Shown in pieces: positions 32,923 to 43,740 of a stretch of 64,000 bases of DNA (the stretch's first letter is position 1; every line of letters starts with the position of its first letter). This DNA comes from Metaphire vulgaris (taxonomy: Eukaryota; Annelida; Clitellata; Crassiclitellata; Megascolecidae), in NCBI GenBank assembly GCA_018105865.1, contig CM030849.1:7786587-7850586 (forward strand). The letters are read 5' to 3'. The translations under genes and the position numbers were made by a program. The notes under the pieces were generated by a model that was not told where the DNA came from, made no database searches, and saw nothing but the letters and a program-made list of their open reading frames with translations.

Positions 32923-33909
32923 CAGGGTGTAAAAGTGAAAAAGGCACCCCTTTATGATATTTAATATCTCGGCTGCGTGTATAGCCATTTCAATGAAATT
33001 TATAGGCCATATACCGAAATGTTTCTGATGTAATTGCCAAAGTTCATGCTGATATCTTTAGTGGTTGCTGAAATATGGCCAAAAAACTAAAGAGACCCAC
33101 ATTTTGAAATTGACATTGGAATATAACGTCATAATAAAGTGATAAAAAAATTATTTTATTTATTTATTTGGCCCTGAAAAGGGCCGTTTTAAAGGGGATT
33201 TCAGATGATTTGCTACGGGAGCAGGTGCTCAAAATGCCCCTCAGCCTTCACACATGCCGACAAGCGCTTCTTCATTGACAGTATCGACTTCTTGATCTGG
33301 TTCTCAGGCAACTCTCCCAGATATTCTTCAGTACAGTCTTCAACTCCGTGATGTTTTGTGGCTTTGGCTGATACTTCTGAGATATCTGTCGAGCATGATT
33401 CCCCCGACGTGGAAGTCAAGTGGATTGATATCTGGAGAGTTGGGTGGCCAGTCATCTTTCTTGATGAAATCTGGGCAATTTTGCTACAGAAAATCCTGGG
33501 TCCTGAGAGCAGAGTGGGCAGGTGTTCCGTCTTTCTGGAATATAAAATCTTCTCCATAAATCAAGACAGTTCCGCAGCCAATCATAGATTCATAATGCTG
33601 CTGTGTTTATCTGTTGGCCGTAAGTAACCCTTAAACTTGTCTGGCGCGATGACAACGACGCCATTAATTTTTAGACTTTAAAATGATACATTTTATTATA
33701 ACGTTATGTTCCGTTGTCAATTTCAAAATGTGGGCCTCTTTAGTTTTTTGGCCATATTTCAGAAAATACTAAAGATATCAGCATGAAATTTGGCAATTAC
33801 ATCAGAGACATTCCCAGGTATATGGCCTATAAATTTAATTGAAATCGCTTTACACGCAGCCGAGATATTAAATATCATAAAGGGGTGCTCTTTTCACTTT
33901 TATACCCTG
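32923..33909 (-). mobile_element. Tc1/mariner-like transposon with ~230-bp inverted repeats
   Basis: Bounded by TA on both sides (32921-32922 and 33910-33911). The ends start CAGGGTGTAAAAGTG (left) and CAGGGTATAAAAGTG (right, reverse complement). The match continues for about 230 bp through CACCCCTTTATGATATTTAA and GGCCAAAAAACTAAAGAG. A 987-bp element with only the transposase C-terminus left. Confidence 0.9.
33213..33610 (-). pseudogene. Mariner-like transposase C-terminal remnant
   Basis: The minus-strand frame carries FQKDGTPAHSALRTQDFL (second catalytic Asp block) and DWPPNSPDINPLDFHVWGI (third catalytic Asp block), 32 residues between the two Asp. A TAG interrupts between them, and the N-terminal DNA-binding half and the first Asp are absent. 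Confidence 0.85.
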
Positions 33910-33988
33910 TACACTAATCATCATCATCAACTGCTGAACTTTGGTGTAAAAAGCGTACAATGTCATCTGCAGTCTGCACCCATCTGTC

Positions 33989-34241
33989 CAGGGCCGTCGA
34001 GAGAAAATACGGGCCGGGGACAAATATTGATTCCGGTCCTCTTGTTTCAAAATCTTAACATATTAAACAAATGTTGACAAGCAAAAAGTCGTCTCATATT
34101 AAATAAATGCTGACAGGCAAAATAGGTCGACACTTAATCCTTTGCATTGAAATAATACATTTCTTTCTGGTCAGAGCGGGTCCTTTGTTTATCGCCGGGC
34201 CCGGGTAAAAATGTGCCCTCTTCCCCCTCTCGTCGGCCCTG
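33989..34241. mobile_element. MITE with 15-bp inverted ends CAGGGCCG(T/A)CGAGAG
   Basis: The left end CAGGGCCGTCGAGAG and the right end CTCTCGTCGGCCCTG are inverted with one mismatch. 253 bp, no ORF. No clear target duplication. The sequence CTGCACCCATCT before it recurs at about 34409, so a local direct repeat overlaps the site. Confidence 0.65.
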
Positions 34242-34960
34242 ACTATACGTCTAAACTCTTCTGAAGGCAGTGTCCGAATGGGCTCCGCTTATATCGTCTC
34301 GGGTTCCCGACTGGGGACGCTGGCTTTGTTTATCCGACGACGACCGATCCGACATTAAGTTCTATTCTCTGTATTTCTGTCGTCTTGTTTTTTACAGGCG
34401 GAGTATCTGCACCCATCTTTCTAAACTCTAAACTCTTCGTGTAGGTGGTGAAGTAGACAGCTGAGACACAGAGGCTTTAATGTCTCATTTGCCCCCATAT
34501 ATCTTTATTATGACCTACATATGGGCATGCTAATTTGGTTTGCCATGAGATTTCGCCATTTTTTATCTCTCGCGTGTTAAAATACTGCAATCAAATTTCG
34601 TTATCAAGCTGTTTATCTCATTCATATTTTCAAATATTTTAGTGTCACTGCAGACACTAACAAAAGTGTTTTCATTCTTTTAACGAAGTTGCAACATAGA
34701 AGAGTCGAAGATGAACGCAGAATATGAGATAAAAATAAAAAAGCAAATCGATTTTCCTGATGACATGAAAAGTGTTAATAGAAGCAGCCACACATTTCAA
34801 AAACAATACTGCGAATCGCTATTCCAAAGGAAATTACGAAGCAAGTGAAAAGAGATTTCTAGAAGACCTCCTCAAGGTTGCAGATTCAGGAAAGGAATCT
34901 CAGTAAACCAAGTCCCGACTGCCGAATATGAATTCGGATGTTCCCAGTAGCTGCATGCTG
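34242..34960. other. Intergenic, nothing recognised
   Basis: No supported gene. Confidence 0.4.
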
Positions 34961-34964
34961 TAAA

Positions 34965-35105
34965 TGGCGACGTCTGCGTATGAGAATTATTATGGCGATG
35001 AAGCCTTTTTCAATACAAGTTCAACGCGTTAATATTAAATTAGTAATATTGTCATGTGCCCAGACGAAACAGTAGTCGAATGATGAAAGTTAGTCATATA
35101 ATCGA
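34965..35105. repeat. 3' flank duplication of cGLR gene 2
   Basis: Counterpart of 21405-21545. It lies about 0.5 kb past the gene 2 stop. The first ~100 bp past the stops of genes 1 and 2 are also similar (GAAGTTCTCACTGT, AATACGCAT). Confidence 0.7.
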
Positions 35106-35633
35106 AAAATCAACGTTTCGCTCGTCCATATACTGTGGTGTAGTGGTAGGGTAACCTTTTCTTCGGTCGTAACCTGCGCTATTAATAATAAATACTAATT
35201 ATGCCCTTCTATAGCACAAGCTCTAATACCCAAGGGTATCAATCGATGACATTTCAAATCCATCCATGCGCAAAAGACCAGCTCATTCGAGAGATCAGTC
35301 AAAATGAAAGAGCAAGACCGACAATGGAGAAAAATCGAATTGAAAGAGATGTGTTTCAAGCTTGGATCTGAAATTGATTTTGTTTCTGTTGACCCTGGTG
35401 ATAGGCCTGCCATTAATACTGCGATCAAAATTCGACATACTGTATCTTAAATTCAAACTTTCTCTAGTCGCTTTGAAGTTCCGGGATTTACCGTATGTTG
35501 CACTGTCTTCGTCTAAATGTTAGCTTATGTTTCACCTAAATCTTTCACATGAAGTTCTCACTGTGGAAATACGCATAATTTTTTTAATCAATACTTAAAA
35601 TTAAATACCTCCACATCATGTGAGTATCTTTAA

Positions 35634-38600
35634 TTACTTGTATGCGATCTCAGACAGAGTTGCCATCAACTGAGTTCGATCAAAACGTTCCCAGAGTGGA
35701 TCGGGAGCAGGAAATTGGCAGCAAGATTCAGAAGTATCATTAGACGCACAACGATAAAACATGTAAGCCTTTTCACATAAATCGGGAAATCCAGTTTCCA
35801 TATCATGTATCTTTAAAATTGGCAAATAGAAATTCGGCATAAAATAGCACGGACAAGAAACCTTAAATGCAAACTCAAGATGGCATTTCATCAAGCATCT
35901 CAACCACGACTGACGGTCTAATTCTTCAAGATTCAATCCCAGTTGAGATGCTTTCTCAGACGATGGTGATAATGCTTCAATGCAGTACAATAAGCAATTC
36001 TTCAAATTGTATTTGGAAACCAAACACGAGTTCTCAACCAGCGTCTTCCCAATCATATAAGCTTCTCTTGCATTGTCACAACTTTCCTTAATCATGTCGC
36101 TCTCAGCTTTGGAAAATGAAATCCTAGCGCAAGATTCCGAATACGGAACCCAAGGATAGAGTTTTTGAGGAATATCAAATACCAGGTTGCAACCAAAAGT
36201 CTTAATCTTTTCACTCACATTGGATATGGCATCATCCGGCCAATAACCATCAACATGAATGCAAGGAACAATATCTATTGAAATGCGATTGACAGAAGTA
36301 GAATTCAGAGGTTTAATCATCTCAATGTTTATTACTTTATCTAAAAGATAAAGTTTTAGTGGGAAAATATCCAAATTCCATCCAAAGCTTTGTCGACTTT
36401 CAATATTAACCAGGGCGTTATGCAATATTATTTTAAATTGCCAATTAAGTCTTTTAGTGTCCAGTATTCCATCTTCCCTAAATACGCTCTCAAAATCAAT
36501 TTGTTTTGTTTCGCCTGCTTTTGTTGGCTTTCGCTTTAGACGAACGAATCCAGTGGGAAGTTCTGGAGACAGAGAAACTTCGCAAAGTTCACTGATTTTT
36601 GTTAGTACACAATTAAAATCGAATTCATTTGGTTCGTCAAGTTTTGTTCCTTCATTAGAGCTTCCAACAAAATCAACTCTAATTTCAAATCTCGGATCCA
36701 GTCTTTCAATTTCTTTGGCAACGGCGTCAATCAAATCGATCACTTCTTTGGTAATCTGCTTAAACAAAGGATGACGAAATGCATATTCACATTCTTCCCA
36801 AAGTAATCTAGGAGCAGTTTTAAGATTCATTTCTTTCTGCCAAAATTCAGATGCACTGTTGCCATCCTCAGATCCTCTATTTTCATGGCTAGGCCAATCG
36901 TCATATGGTCTATCCTGAGTATCAACATGCTGAGCATTTATTTGCATTTGCTTATTATTCATTAGACGAAGAAAATACATTTTCCCATATCGATCTCTGA
37001 TCGCTGTCATTATATCATATGCTTTAGGTAGACACTTCTGTAGTATTTCGTCAGTTGCTCTCTTTCTGTCTTTATCCCTAATGGATTCATCTGCTGCGTA
37101 AGATGTAAGTACGCCTTTTAAAATGTAATTAGCATAATGCAATGGAGTGCGATCGAAAATATCAGTTTCATTGACATTACAACCGATTGCGATCAACTCT
37201 TTCACGATTGTATTCCGCAAATCATTTATGCTATCGCTAAACTCCCTCCTGAAACTTTCGTGCCCAAACGTAAACAAAGAAATGGCAACCAAATGCAACG
37301 CTGTTCTTCCCTGTTTGTCTTTGCCTGAGACTATTTGTTCTTTAAATGTCTCGATTAAAGCCCGCAATCTATCTTTAAGGAAATCCAAACATTTCCCATC
37401 TGCTGCACTTACAGCGTGAACGATTCGTTGCAATATCCAACGGCATCTAACATCAAAATGAAAATCACTTGTTGACGGCGATTCTATCTGACGGAAAACG
37501 TTTAAAACCGCCCCTTTCTCTTTCAAGGCGTTTTTGATTGATGGCGGAATTTCTGGAATGCATCCTTCAGCTATGTCCAATGGTGACAATTTTTCAAAGC
37601 TTAAGGCATTCACATCTATATCTTGTTTTTGCAACAACATTTCAACTATTTCCATAATCTGCTCACTCCATTCTTCGTTTCTCTCATACCAGCTGCAGTG
37701 TTGTGGCTTTTCTGCATCGAAAAAAATTGCCATTTCTTTTCCTTTCTTCAATTCTTCTGAATTTCGTGGAAATACAAGAAGTTGTGTCGTATCTACACAA
37801 AAGGTGTAATGGAGGGCAGTAAACCCAAGATGATCGGATAAATTGACTGATGCTCCAGCATCTAGGAGCAGTTTAACTACATCCGGGTTCCGCAACTTTA
37901 CTGCATGCATTAAGGCCGTTTGGCCACCGCAATCCATAGCGTTCAGATCCACCAAAGTTCCTGTCTCTTTCAATAACACTGACTGCAAAACTGAAACGCT
38001 TAAGCCAATCGAAGGCATTAACGGTGTCTTTCCTACGTAGTCTTTTTTATTGACAACCGCGCCATAACGAATTAACAACGATGTTAATTTCTCGTCTTGA
38101 GTTAAGTGTAGCGCTGTATACCCTTCTTCATTTATAGAATTTACATTGATTTTTCCAGATTCTAAAAGCATTTCAATTAAACGCAGTTTCTTGTCATCGT
38201 CGACTCTCCATCTATAGCGTACGAGACGATGTAGTATAGTAGGCCTATAACCGATTTCAGCTTCTATATTTAACAGAATTTCATCATCCAAAAGTAGCTT
38301 CAGAATTTCTTCAGAATGTTTCGTATCTCTGTCCATAGCTATAATCAAGGCACCTATCCAAATATCAAACCTAGCTTCTTCTTTCTTGACATAATCGTGG
38401 ATTTGATCGAAGCTCCGCGATTTTTCAAAGATATGTGTTGTATTAGTGAACTCGTCTATCACCGATCTGATAATGTCTTCGTTTTTATCTTCCAGTGCAT
38501 ATATCAATTTCAATATTAATATTGCAGCTACAATTTGCGAAACTTCATTTTCTTTCGCTTTCATTAAAGCCGTTTCACCAGAATTATCTACAGCGTCTAT

Positions 38601-39023
38601 GTCAAGCACAAACCCACGCAAAGCCATTTTTAATAGACTTTCAACAATGACGATGTGCTTATATTTGCATGCACGCATCAAGAATGTTTCTCCGTTTTTG
38701 TTTCTGTCATTTAAATCGATCCCGTGAGTGACAAAGATATCTAGAAGACGATCGATATTAATATTAATATTTCCATACCATGGCGGCTTTATCCGACAAA
38801 CGATTTCAAAGAGGTTTTCCTTCTCTGATTCCAAAACCTCTTTAGAAATTTCACCGGATTGTAATATGGCATGAATTGTGTTAAGCTTATGGTCATCATA
38901 TTCTACTTTCAAGTACTCCATCACAGCCCGATGAAGATCGGTTTGTGTATTTATACTGGCCATGATGTCGTTGGCTTCATCGCCCGAGTCTTGCTGGGAG
39001 TTGAAAGGAGGCGCGTTTTCCAT
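35634..39023 (-). CDS. Ankyrin-repeat / cGAS-like (Mab-21) nucleotidyltransferase, cGLR gene 2
   Basis: Single coding exon of 1129 codons from the ATG at 39023 (MENAPPFNSQQDS). A candidate 3' splice site (GCATTTTAG/AG) lies 22 nt upstream of the ATG, so there is probably a non-coding first exon. Ankyrin repeats fill residues ~30-640 with one copy of the NKNGETFLMRAC / DIDAVDNSGETALM module that is doubled in gene 1. The nucleotidyltransferase domain has GSSNEGTK (~784), NEFDF (~798), RISIDIVPCIHVDGYWPDDA (~914), ARISFSKAES and CPCYFMPNF (~1053). All catalytic positions are kept, and the fold signature is Mab-21/cGAS. A zinc thumb is not visible. Most likely an innate immune nucleotide-second-messenger synthase or a catalytically competent Mab-21 relative; ligand unknown. 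Confidence 0.88.
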   Translation of the reverse strand: MENAPPFNSQQDSGDEANDIMASINTQTDLHRAVMEYLKVEYDDHKLNTIHAILQSGEISKEVLESEKENLFEIVCRIKPPWYGNININIDRLLDIFVTHGIDLNDRNKNGETFLMRACKYKHIVIVESLLKMALRGFVLDIDAVDNSGETALMKAKENEVSQIVAAILILKLIYALEDKNEDIIRSVIDEFTNTTHIFEKSRSFDQIHDYVKKEEARFDIWIGALIIAMDRDTKHSEEILKLLLDDEILLNIEAEIGYRPTILHRLVRYRWRVDDDKKLRLIEMLLESGKINVNSINEEGYTALHLTQDEKLTSLLIRYGAVVNKKDYVGKTPLMPSIGLSVSVLQSVLLKETGTLVDLNAMDCGGQTALMHAVKLRNPDVVKLLLDAGASVNLSDHLGFTALHYTFCVDTTQLLVFPRNSEELKKGKEMAIFFDAEKPQHCSWYERNEEWSEQIMEIVEMLLQKQDIDVNALSFEKLSPLDIAEGCIPEIPPSIKNALKEKGAVLNVFRQIESPSTSDFHFDVRCRWILQRIVHAVSAADGKCLDFLKDRLRALIETFKEQIVSGKDKQGRTALHLVAISLFTFGHESFRREFSDSINDLRNTIVKELIAIGCNVNETDIFDRTPLHYANYILKGVLTSYAADESIRDKDRKRATDEILQKCLPKAYDIMTAIRDRYGKMYFLRLMNNKQMQINAQHVDTQDRPYDDWPSHENRGSEDGNSASEFWQKEMNLKTAPRLLWEECEYAFRHPLFKQITKEVIDLIDAVAKEIERLDPRFEIRVDFVGSSNEGTKLDEPNEFDFNCVLTKISELCEVSLSPELPTGFVRLKRKPTKAGETKQIDFESVFREDGILDTKRLNWQFKIILHNALVNIESRQSFGWNLDIFPLKLYLLDKVINIEMIKPLNSTSVNRISIDIVPCIHVDGYWPDDAISNVSEKIKTFGCNLVFDIPQKLYPWVPYSESCARISFSKAESDMIKESCDNAREAYMIGKTLVENSCLVSKYNLKNCLLYCIEALSPSSEKASQLGLNLEELDRQSWLRCLMKCHLEFAFKVSCPCYFMPNFYLPILKIHDMETGFPDLCEKAYMFYRCASNDTSESCCQFPAPDPLWERFDRTQLMATLSEIAYK

Positions 39024-39044
39024 CGATGATGGGATTACCTGATC

Positions 39045-39060
39045 TCTAAAATGCAATATC
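39045..39060 (-). promoter_or_regulatory. Candidate 3' splice site of cGLR gene 2 5' UTR
   Basis: Minus-strand TTGCATTTTAG/AGATCAG, with a possible branch point CTAAC about 25 nt upstream. The corresponding site in gene 3 (63948) has the same TTGCATT(C/T)TAG wording and the same 22-nt distance to the ATG. Confidence 0.55.
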
Positions 39061-40744
39061 AGCGTGTTAGGATATGCTTAAAAGAAGCTTTCAACTGCTA
39101 CACTGCAAATATACCCATTGGCTATATTCCACAGTGCAGTGGCGCCACCAAGCGAAACAAAGCAATTTTATAACATAATTGTACAACAAATATGTGTTTG
39201 CTTTTCTACTTGGATGGCGTAACAATTATATCTATGTTTGTATTATCTGAAAACTGTTTTGTAAAGTAAACCTATTAATTTTTTTATTAAGATGAGCAAA
39301 ATGTCGATAGATGATGGTTTCATAATAAAGGTTTTGTCAGGCGAATTCTGGGGTTTGGGACGATTTCCGATTTTCTGAACAAGATGAGGAGCAGAACGAG
39401 GCACGAACGCCTGTCTAGACAAGTCGATAATACACGTACGACGGAGAGGCACTGACTCACTGAGGCATCAAGGAAGGGATTGTGCAAGCTCTGTACGGAC
39501 GGGAACCAATATCGCAGTTTTCCAGGAATTAATATGCGCTCTGGAAGTGTGGAAGGCCAAGTACAGACACCCAAAAGCCCACGTGAAATTGCATGTCAGG
39601 CTTGCATATGTCACTTTCTTGTCAACTAAATGTCGTAGCTTTTACTCGTGATGAACACGTCCTTATCTCGCCTCAGACAACGTTCTCTCTAAGGGGGCGA
39701 TAGCAGTGCGCGCTGCGCAAGCGACATTGTGCAAGGGTCATTGTGCTTTGTGCTGATATTTTTTTACAACATTACGTTTTGAACGTAGAAATTCAAAGAA
39801 ATTATGCATATTCTAGACTGCATAATGTATATTAAATAATATAATCATCGAGTGATTCAAATATTCTTATTATTACCAGAACAAATTGAATATGACGATT
39901 AAATCAACAACATACTTTTAAAAGATGCTAGCACGGTATCGCCGTGCAAATTGTTTTATATGATGCCTATGTAGGGTCACTAGCGTGTTGTTCTCTTTTG
40001 TTTTTGTTACCTTTCCAAAATTTGTAAACTTGTTCAGGAATCCAGACCCACAGTACTGACAGCTCTATGACGCTTTGTTTGATCGAATTCATCTCACACT
40101 TTCGCTTGGCGTTAAAATAAGATAGTGTCCAAATTTCTATCAAAATAAAACGACTGCTCTCCTTAAGATACAATCCTAAAACGGGATTTCGAACTTATCA
40201 ACTATTATAAATTTAATTAAACTAGAATTCTCTTTCGGAAAGTTTCGTCGTCTTATCTCGTAAGACGTATGTTCGTAATTCTTGAGTTTTCTACAGGAAG
40301 TGATCAACAGGAAGCTATGGTCCAGACCCCTGGGGTTTGGGTCACTGGGTGTAGGAAGTCTCGATGACTATTCAAAGCCCTTCTTGGTTTCATAGGGTAC
40401 CAGACTACCACTGGCAGAGTGCGTATTAATGGAACAATTAACAGTAACAGATGGTAAAGGGATTATAACACACATCTATGCTAATCTGTTTCAAGCCAGA
40501 TCCACACTTTGATCTAAACCAAAAGGTCGATAAGCGATGAACGCGATGAAACTTCTATTAAGTTCTATTTATGGGCGTCTTATCAGTTATCACACGCCTT
40601 TTGATCAGCCCGACGGTCACGATTCAGGCAGCCCCCCTACTGCCCTACACATCTATAACGATTCACAGAAGTTTTGAACTTAGACGGATTCTGCCTCAGA
40701 GTGTCATACTGCGAAGCCAATGACCACAGTGAACCTTCGCAGTA
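39061..40744. other. 5' flank of cGLR gene 2, nothing recognised
   Basis: No first exon or promoter could be assigned. Confidence 0.4.
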
Positions 40745-40876
40745 AACAACCCCGCATGAATAACCTCTACCTTTGACTATAGCTACTTCATTCTAAGATT
40801 AAGCGCTTTGGAATGAAGAGCAACTGAGGTGCTACTTTTGAAAGCGCTATAGAAATTCACTAGATTTTACTTACGT
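40745..40876 (+). mobile_element. LINE 3' end, same family as 20420-21300
   Basis: AAGCGCTTTGGAATGAAGAG, TACTTTTGAAAGCGCTATAG and AGATTTTACTTAC match the 3' end at 21195-21275. Only about 130 bp of 3' UTR and tail remain. Confidence 0.75.
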
Positions 40877-41444
40877 ATGTTCAGTGGCGGGGCCACGAGA
40901 GGTTTGGGGAGAGGGTTGAACACCCCCACTTGCCATCAGGGCCACGCGTGAGATTCGTGCAGAGAAATTTTTTGTGGGTGGGGGGAATAGGGGGTGGCTT
41001 ATTGTTTTACAGTGTTTGTGTACAGTATGTTGATTGGCAATGATTGCGTTCCGTTAACCTTTGAGTTATTTGAAACTGGATCATCATAACTTCATAATGT
41101 GAACTGCAATATAATTCTGTATGGTTCGCCTTAATACACTTTAAAGTTAGCAGTCACCTTGAAATTATTATCCATGCATATATTCACAGCTGCATTACAT
41201 GCATAGCTGTTAAAATGCATGTTTATGCGTTGTATTAGCGTCTTTAGTTACTAAAAGTAAAAGTTGTTCAGCTTCAGAGGGGCTTCGCCCTCTGACCACT
41301 GACCAGGGACTGGGCCCCTGGACCACACTGGGGGATCTACCTCCAGACCCCTTTTAAAAGTTATTTAATGCACTCGTTCCTTGTGGAATAGCAATTTTAA
41401 CGAATTCTAATGTTGTAAAAGTAAAATTTGTTCAGCTTCAGGGT
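40877..41444. other. Intergenic, nothing recognised
   Basis: AT- and GGGG-rich patches; no supported gene. Confidence 0.4.
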
Positions 41445-41748
41445 CAGAGGCGTCACTTGGGGGCTAGAGGCGTGGCCCCCAAGGAAATGAAAAAAAATTT
41501 ATAATGTATTAATGTTCAAAATATCGCAAATAAATGACAAAAATTTGCCAAGAAATATAAAAAATGCAAATTTGACTAAATTGGCGCAAAAATTGCCCAA
41601 AATTTGACAAGATTGCCCAAAAAATTGCCTAAAATTTGCAAAAAAATTGCTCAAAATTTGCACAAATTACCTAAAACTTGCCAAAATTTTCCAAAAATTT
41701 TCCAATAAATTATTTTGCCCCCAAGAAAAGTGTGAAATGACGCTACTG
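41445..41748. mobile_element. hAT-like MITE, CAG(T/A)GGCGTCA family, copy 2
   Basis: Ends CAGAGGCGTCACTT and AAATGACGCTACTG. A perfect 8-bp duplication TTCAGGGT flanks it (41437-41444 and 41749-41756). The interior is reiterated AAATTTGCC/AAAATTGCC words. Confidence 0.85.
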
Positions 41749-41752
41749 TTCA

Positions 41753-41813
41753 GGGTTAGGGTTAGCTAACCCTAGGGTTAGGGTTATCCCTATCCCTAAC
41801 TCTAACCCTAACA
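41753..41813. repeat. Interstitial telomere-like repeats in both orientations
   Basis: (GGGTTA)2, then AGCTAACCCTAGGGTTAGGG, then several CCCTAA-type units. AGGGTTAGCTAACCCT is a perfect 16-bp palindrome, so units sit head to head. Confidence 0.85.
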
Positions 41814-42062
41814 CCCTCACTCTCAAACGTCTGGCTCCGCCCCTGTTTATGTTGATTAATTGGTCATTCTTTATCTGCTGCGCTAAGAACAAAGTTGCTG
41901 AGCGGAAGTACCGCAGCAGCAGCTGCGCGCGCGCGCAGCTTAGAGGGTCGAGTCACGGCCATCTAAATATAAACAGGCCTGCTACAAGAGGGTAGTCACG
42001 TGACGCGACGTCACAACCGGAGGGAAATGTTTTGAATCGAGCGACAATTTGCGGTTGAATTT

Positions 42063-42486
42063 GAGACCGGCGTCCCGATGTGTCCGTCCCAACGGCCCGG
42101 GTCCCAACCCTCACCCTAACCCGCACACTAACCCTATAAAAAGTCTCTGTGTGTATGTCATGGCGTGTTACAAGCGCGGACCGGCGCCCCGATGTGTCCG
42201 TCCGCGCTTGTAACACGCCATGACCTACACACATTTTTTATAGGGTTAGGGTTGGGACCCAGGCCGTTGGAACGGACACATCGGGACCAGTGCTTTATCC
42301 AGGCCTGTTAGGTGGGGAGATTCCCGCCCCCAAACTTCAAAATCCCTCCCCCAATTCCCAGCACTTATACAAATTTTGCATGAATTGTGTTTTTCCCCTC
42401 CAAACAACTGGATTTTCCCCCGAAAGCCTCAATTCCCCCCCAAAGGCCTGGGGTCTTGATAAAACACTGATCGGGACGCCGGTCTC
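42063..42486. repeat. Fold-back inverted repeat with telomere-like core, split by a MITE
   Basis: The left arm 42063-42181 (GACCGGCGTCCCGATGTGTC ... CATGGCGTGTTACAAGCGCG) is the inverse of 42200-42287 plus 42478-42486. The arms include ACCCTAACCCTATAAAAA-like stretches. The loop is about 18 bp. MITE copy C interrupts the right arm. It lies next to the left end of the P-like element. Confidence 0.8.
42288..42469. mobile_element. hAT-type MITE, CAGTGTTTATTCTAG family, copy C
   Basis: Ends CAGTGCTTTATCCAGG and GATAAAACACTG with perfect 8-bp duplications ATCGGGAC at 42280-42287 and 42470-42477. It inserted into the fold-back of the P-like element, so it is younger than that element. Confidence 0.9.
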
Positions 42487-43740
42487 CACTTTTGCTGTGT
42501 GCCGGAATGCAATTCTAATCATACAGGGAATGTATCCGTGTTCAGATTTCCTCGTGATGAGAAACTGCGTGAAGCATTTTAACCCAAATGACCAATCCGT
42601 TGTCTGCATTAAAGACTTTATGCTGGAGTTTGTAATTTATGAGGACCGTGCACAAAGAGCCGATGGGTCATGGTTGTGTGTAAAAAGAGACCAACCGAAA
42701 CTAGCACCAGATGCATATCCGTCGATTTTTCCACAATTGCCTGCTTATCTTTCTTCACAACCCCCAGCTAAGAGAAAGAAACCAGAAGACAGGCGGTCTG
42801 GTTTGGAATTGCTCGACAAAAAGAAAGTGAGTGGAATCAAAAGGACACTATTCTCTCATTTGAATACCTTTGTTCCAATGCTTCACACCATGTCCCAGTG
42901 GAATCTGGTTGGATACAAAATTGTAGGCCTAAGCAATTTAACATCAGAAATTTATTGCGACTCCAATAAAGTAGACCCAGCTGATTATACAGGAATTGTT
43001 GGTGAATATGTTGACTGGTGGTCAAAGCTGGAAACTTTAAGTCAGTTTAAGAATTCAAAATGCAACGAACATACCAAAATTCAACGGAATCTTCAGCTGT
43101 TAGAGAATCTGTGTGAGGAAAACCGATATCGATGCTGCTAATGAGAAGGTGGTTTTCTCACTGAGGTTTTTGGCTGAACAGTTTAAACTACGAACATTGA
43201 GTCGGAAGGCATACGGTTCAGAGCTGTTGTTATGGGCATATAAACTTTATTCGTTGTCATGGAAGGCATATGCATTTGTTCGTAAAAGCTCAATAACTTT
43301 GCCAGATGTATCTTGTCTTCGTCATCTCACTTCATGTTTATCCATGTCTTCAAATGATGGAGTTGATAATGAGTTGCTTGTAACTTTTTTGCGAAATAAG
43401 GGCAAGCACTTGGATGCCCATGAGAAAATTGTTTCCTTGTTGCTTGATGAAATCCATGTACAACCAAACTCCAGCTTTAAAGGAGGAAATATTCGTGATT
43501 TTGCCACATGAAGCAGACAACTGTACAGGCAATCATGATTTCATCTATACTATCCAAGAACAAGGATGTGGTGTCTCTTGTCCCTGTTACAAAATTGAAT
43601 GCAGCCTATTTATATGAAATGACATTGAAAGTGTTACGCCTGGTACATGAAGCTGGTTATCGTGTGGTTTGTTTGATTTCGGACAATAATCGAATCAATA
43701 GAAATATGAAATATGTTCACTATGTTGTGTGGTGGTGAGT
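42470..43740 (+). pseudogene. THAP-domain P-element-type transposase, broken
   Basis: Plus-strand frames: 42470-43141 has the second half of a THAP zinc finger (NCVKHFNPND, then KLAPDAYPSIFP). 43113-43511 in another frame has FLAEQFKL, LLLWAYKLYSLSWKAY and EKIVSLLLDEIHV (first catalytic Asp region). 43508-43738 in a third frame has KDVVSLVPVTKLNAAYLYEM and VVCLISDNNRINR. The order matches P-element/THAP9 transposases. At least two frameshifts, a missing first Cys pair of the THAP finger and a lost C-terminal third show it is inactive. Confidence 0.82.

Noticed and set aside
39024..39056. N-terminal extension of cGLR gene 2
   Set aside because: It begins with TTG and crosses a likely splice acceptor that is conserved in gene 3.
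41753..41813. Chromosome end
   Set aside because: Telomere-like units are few, in both orientations and surrounded by transposons; interstitial.
42290..42470. N-terminal part of the THAP transposase ORF
   Set aside because: This stretch is the inserted MITE copy C, not transposase.
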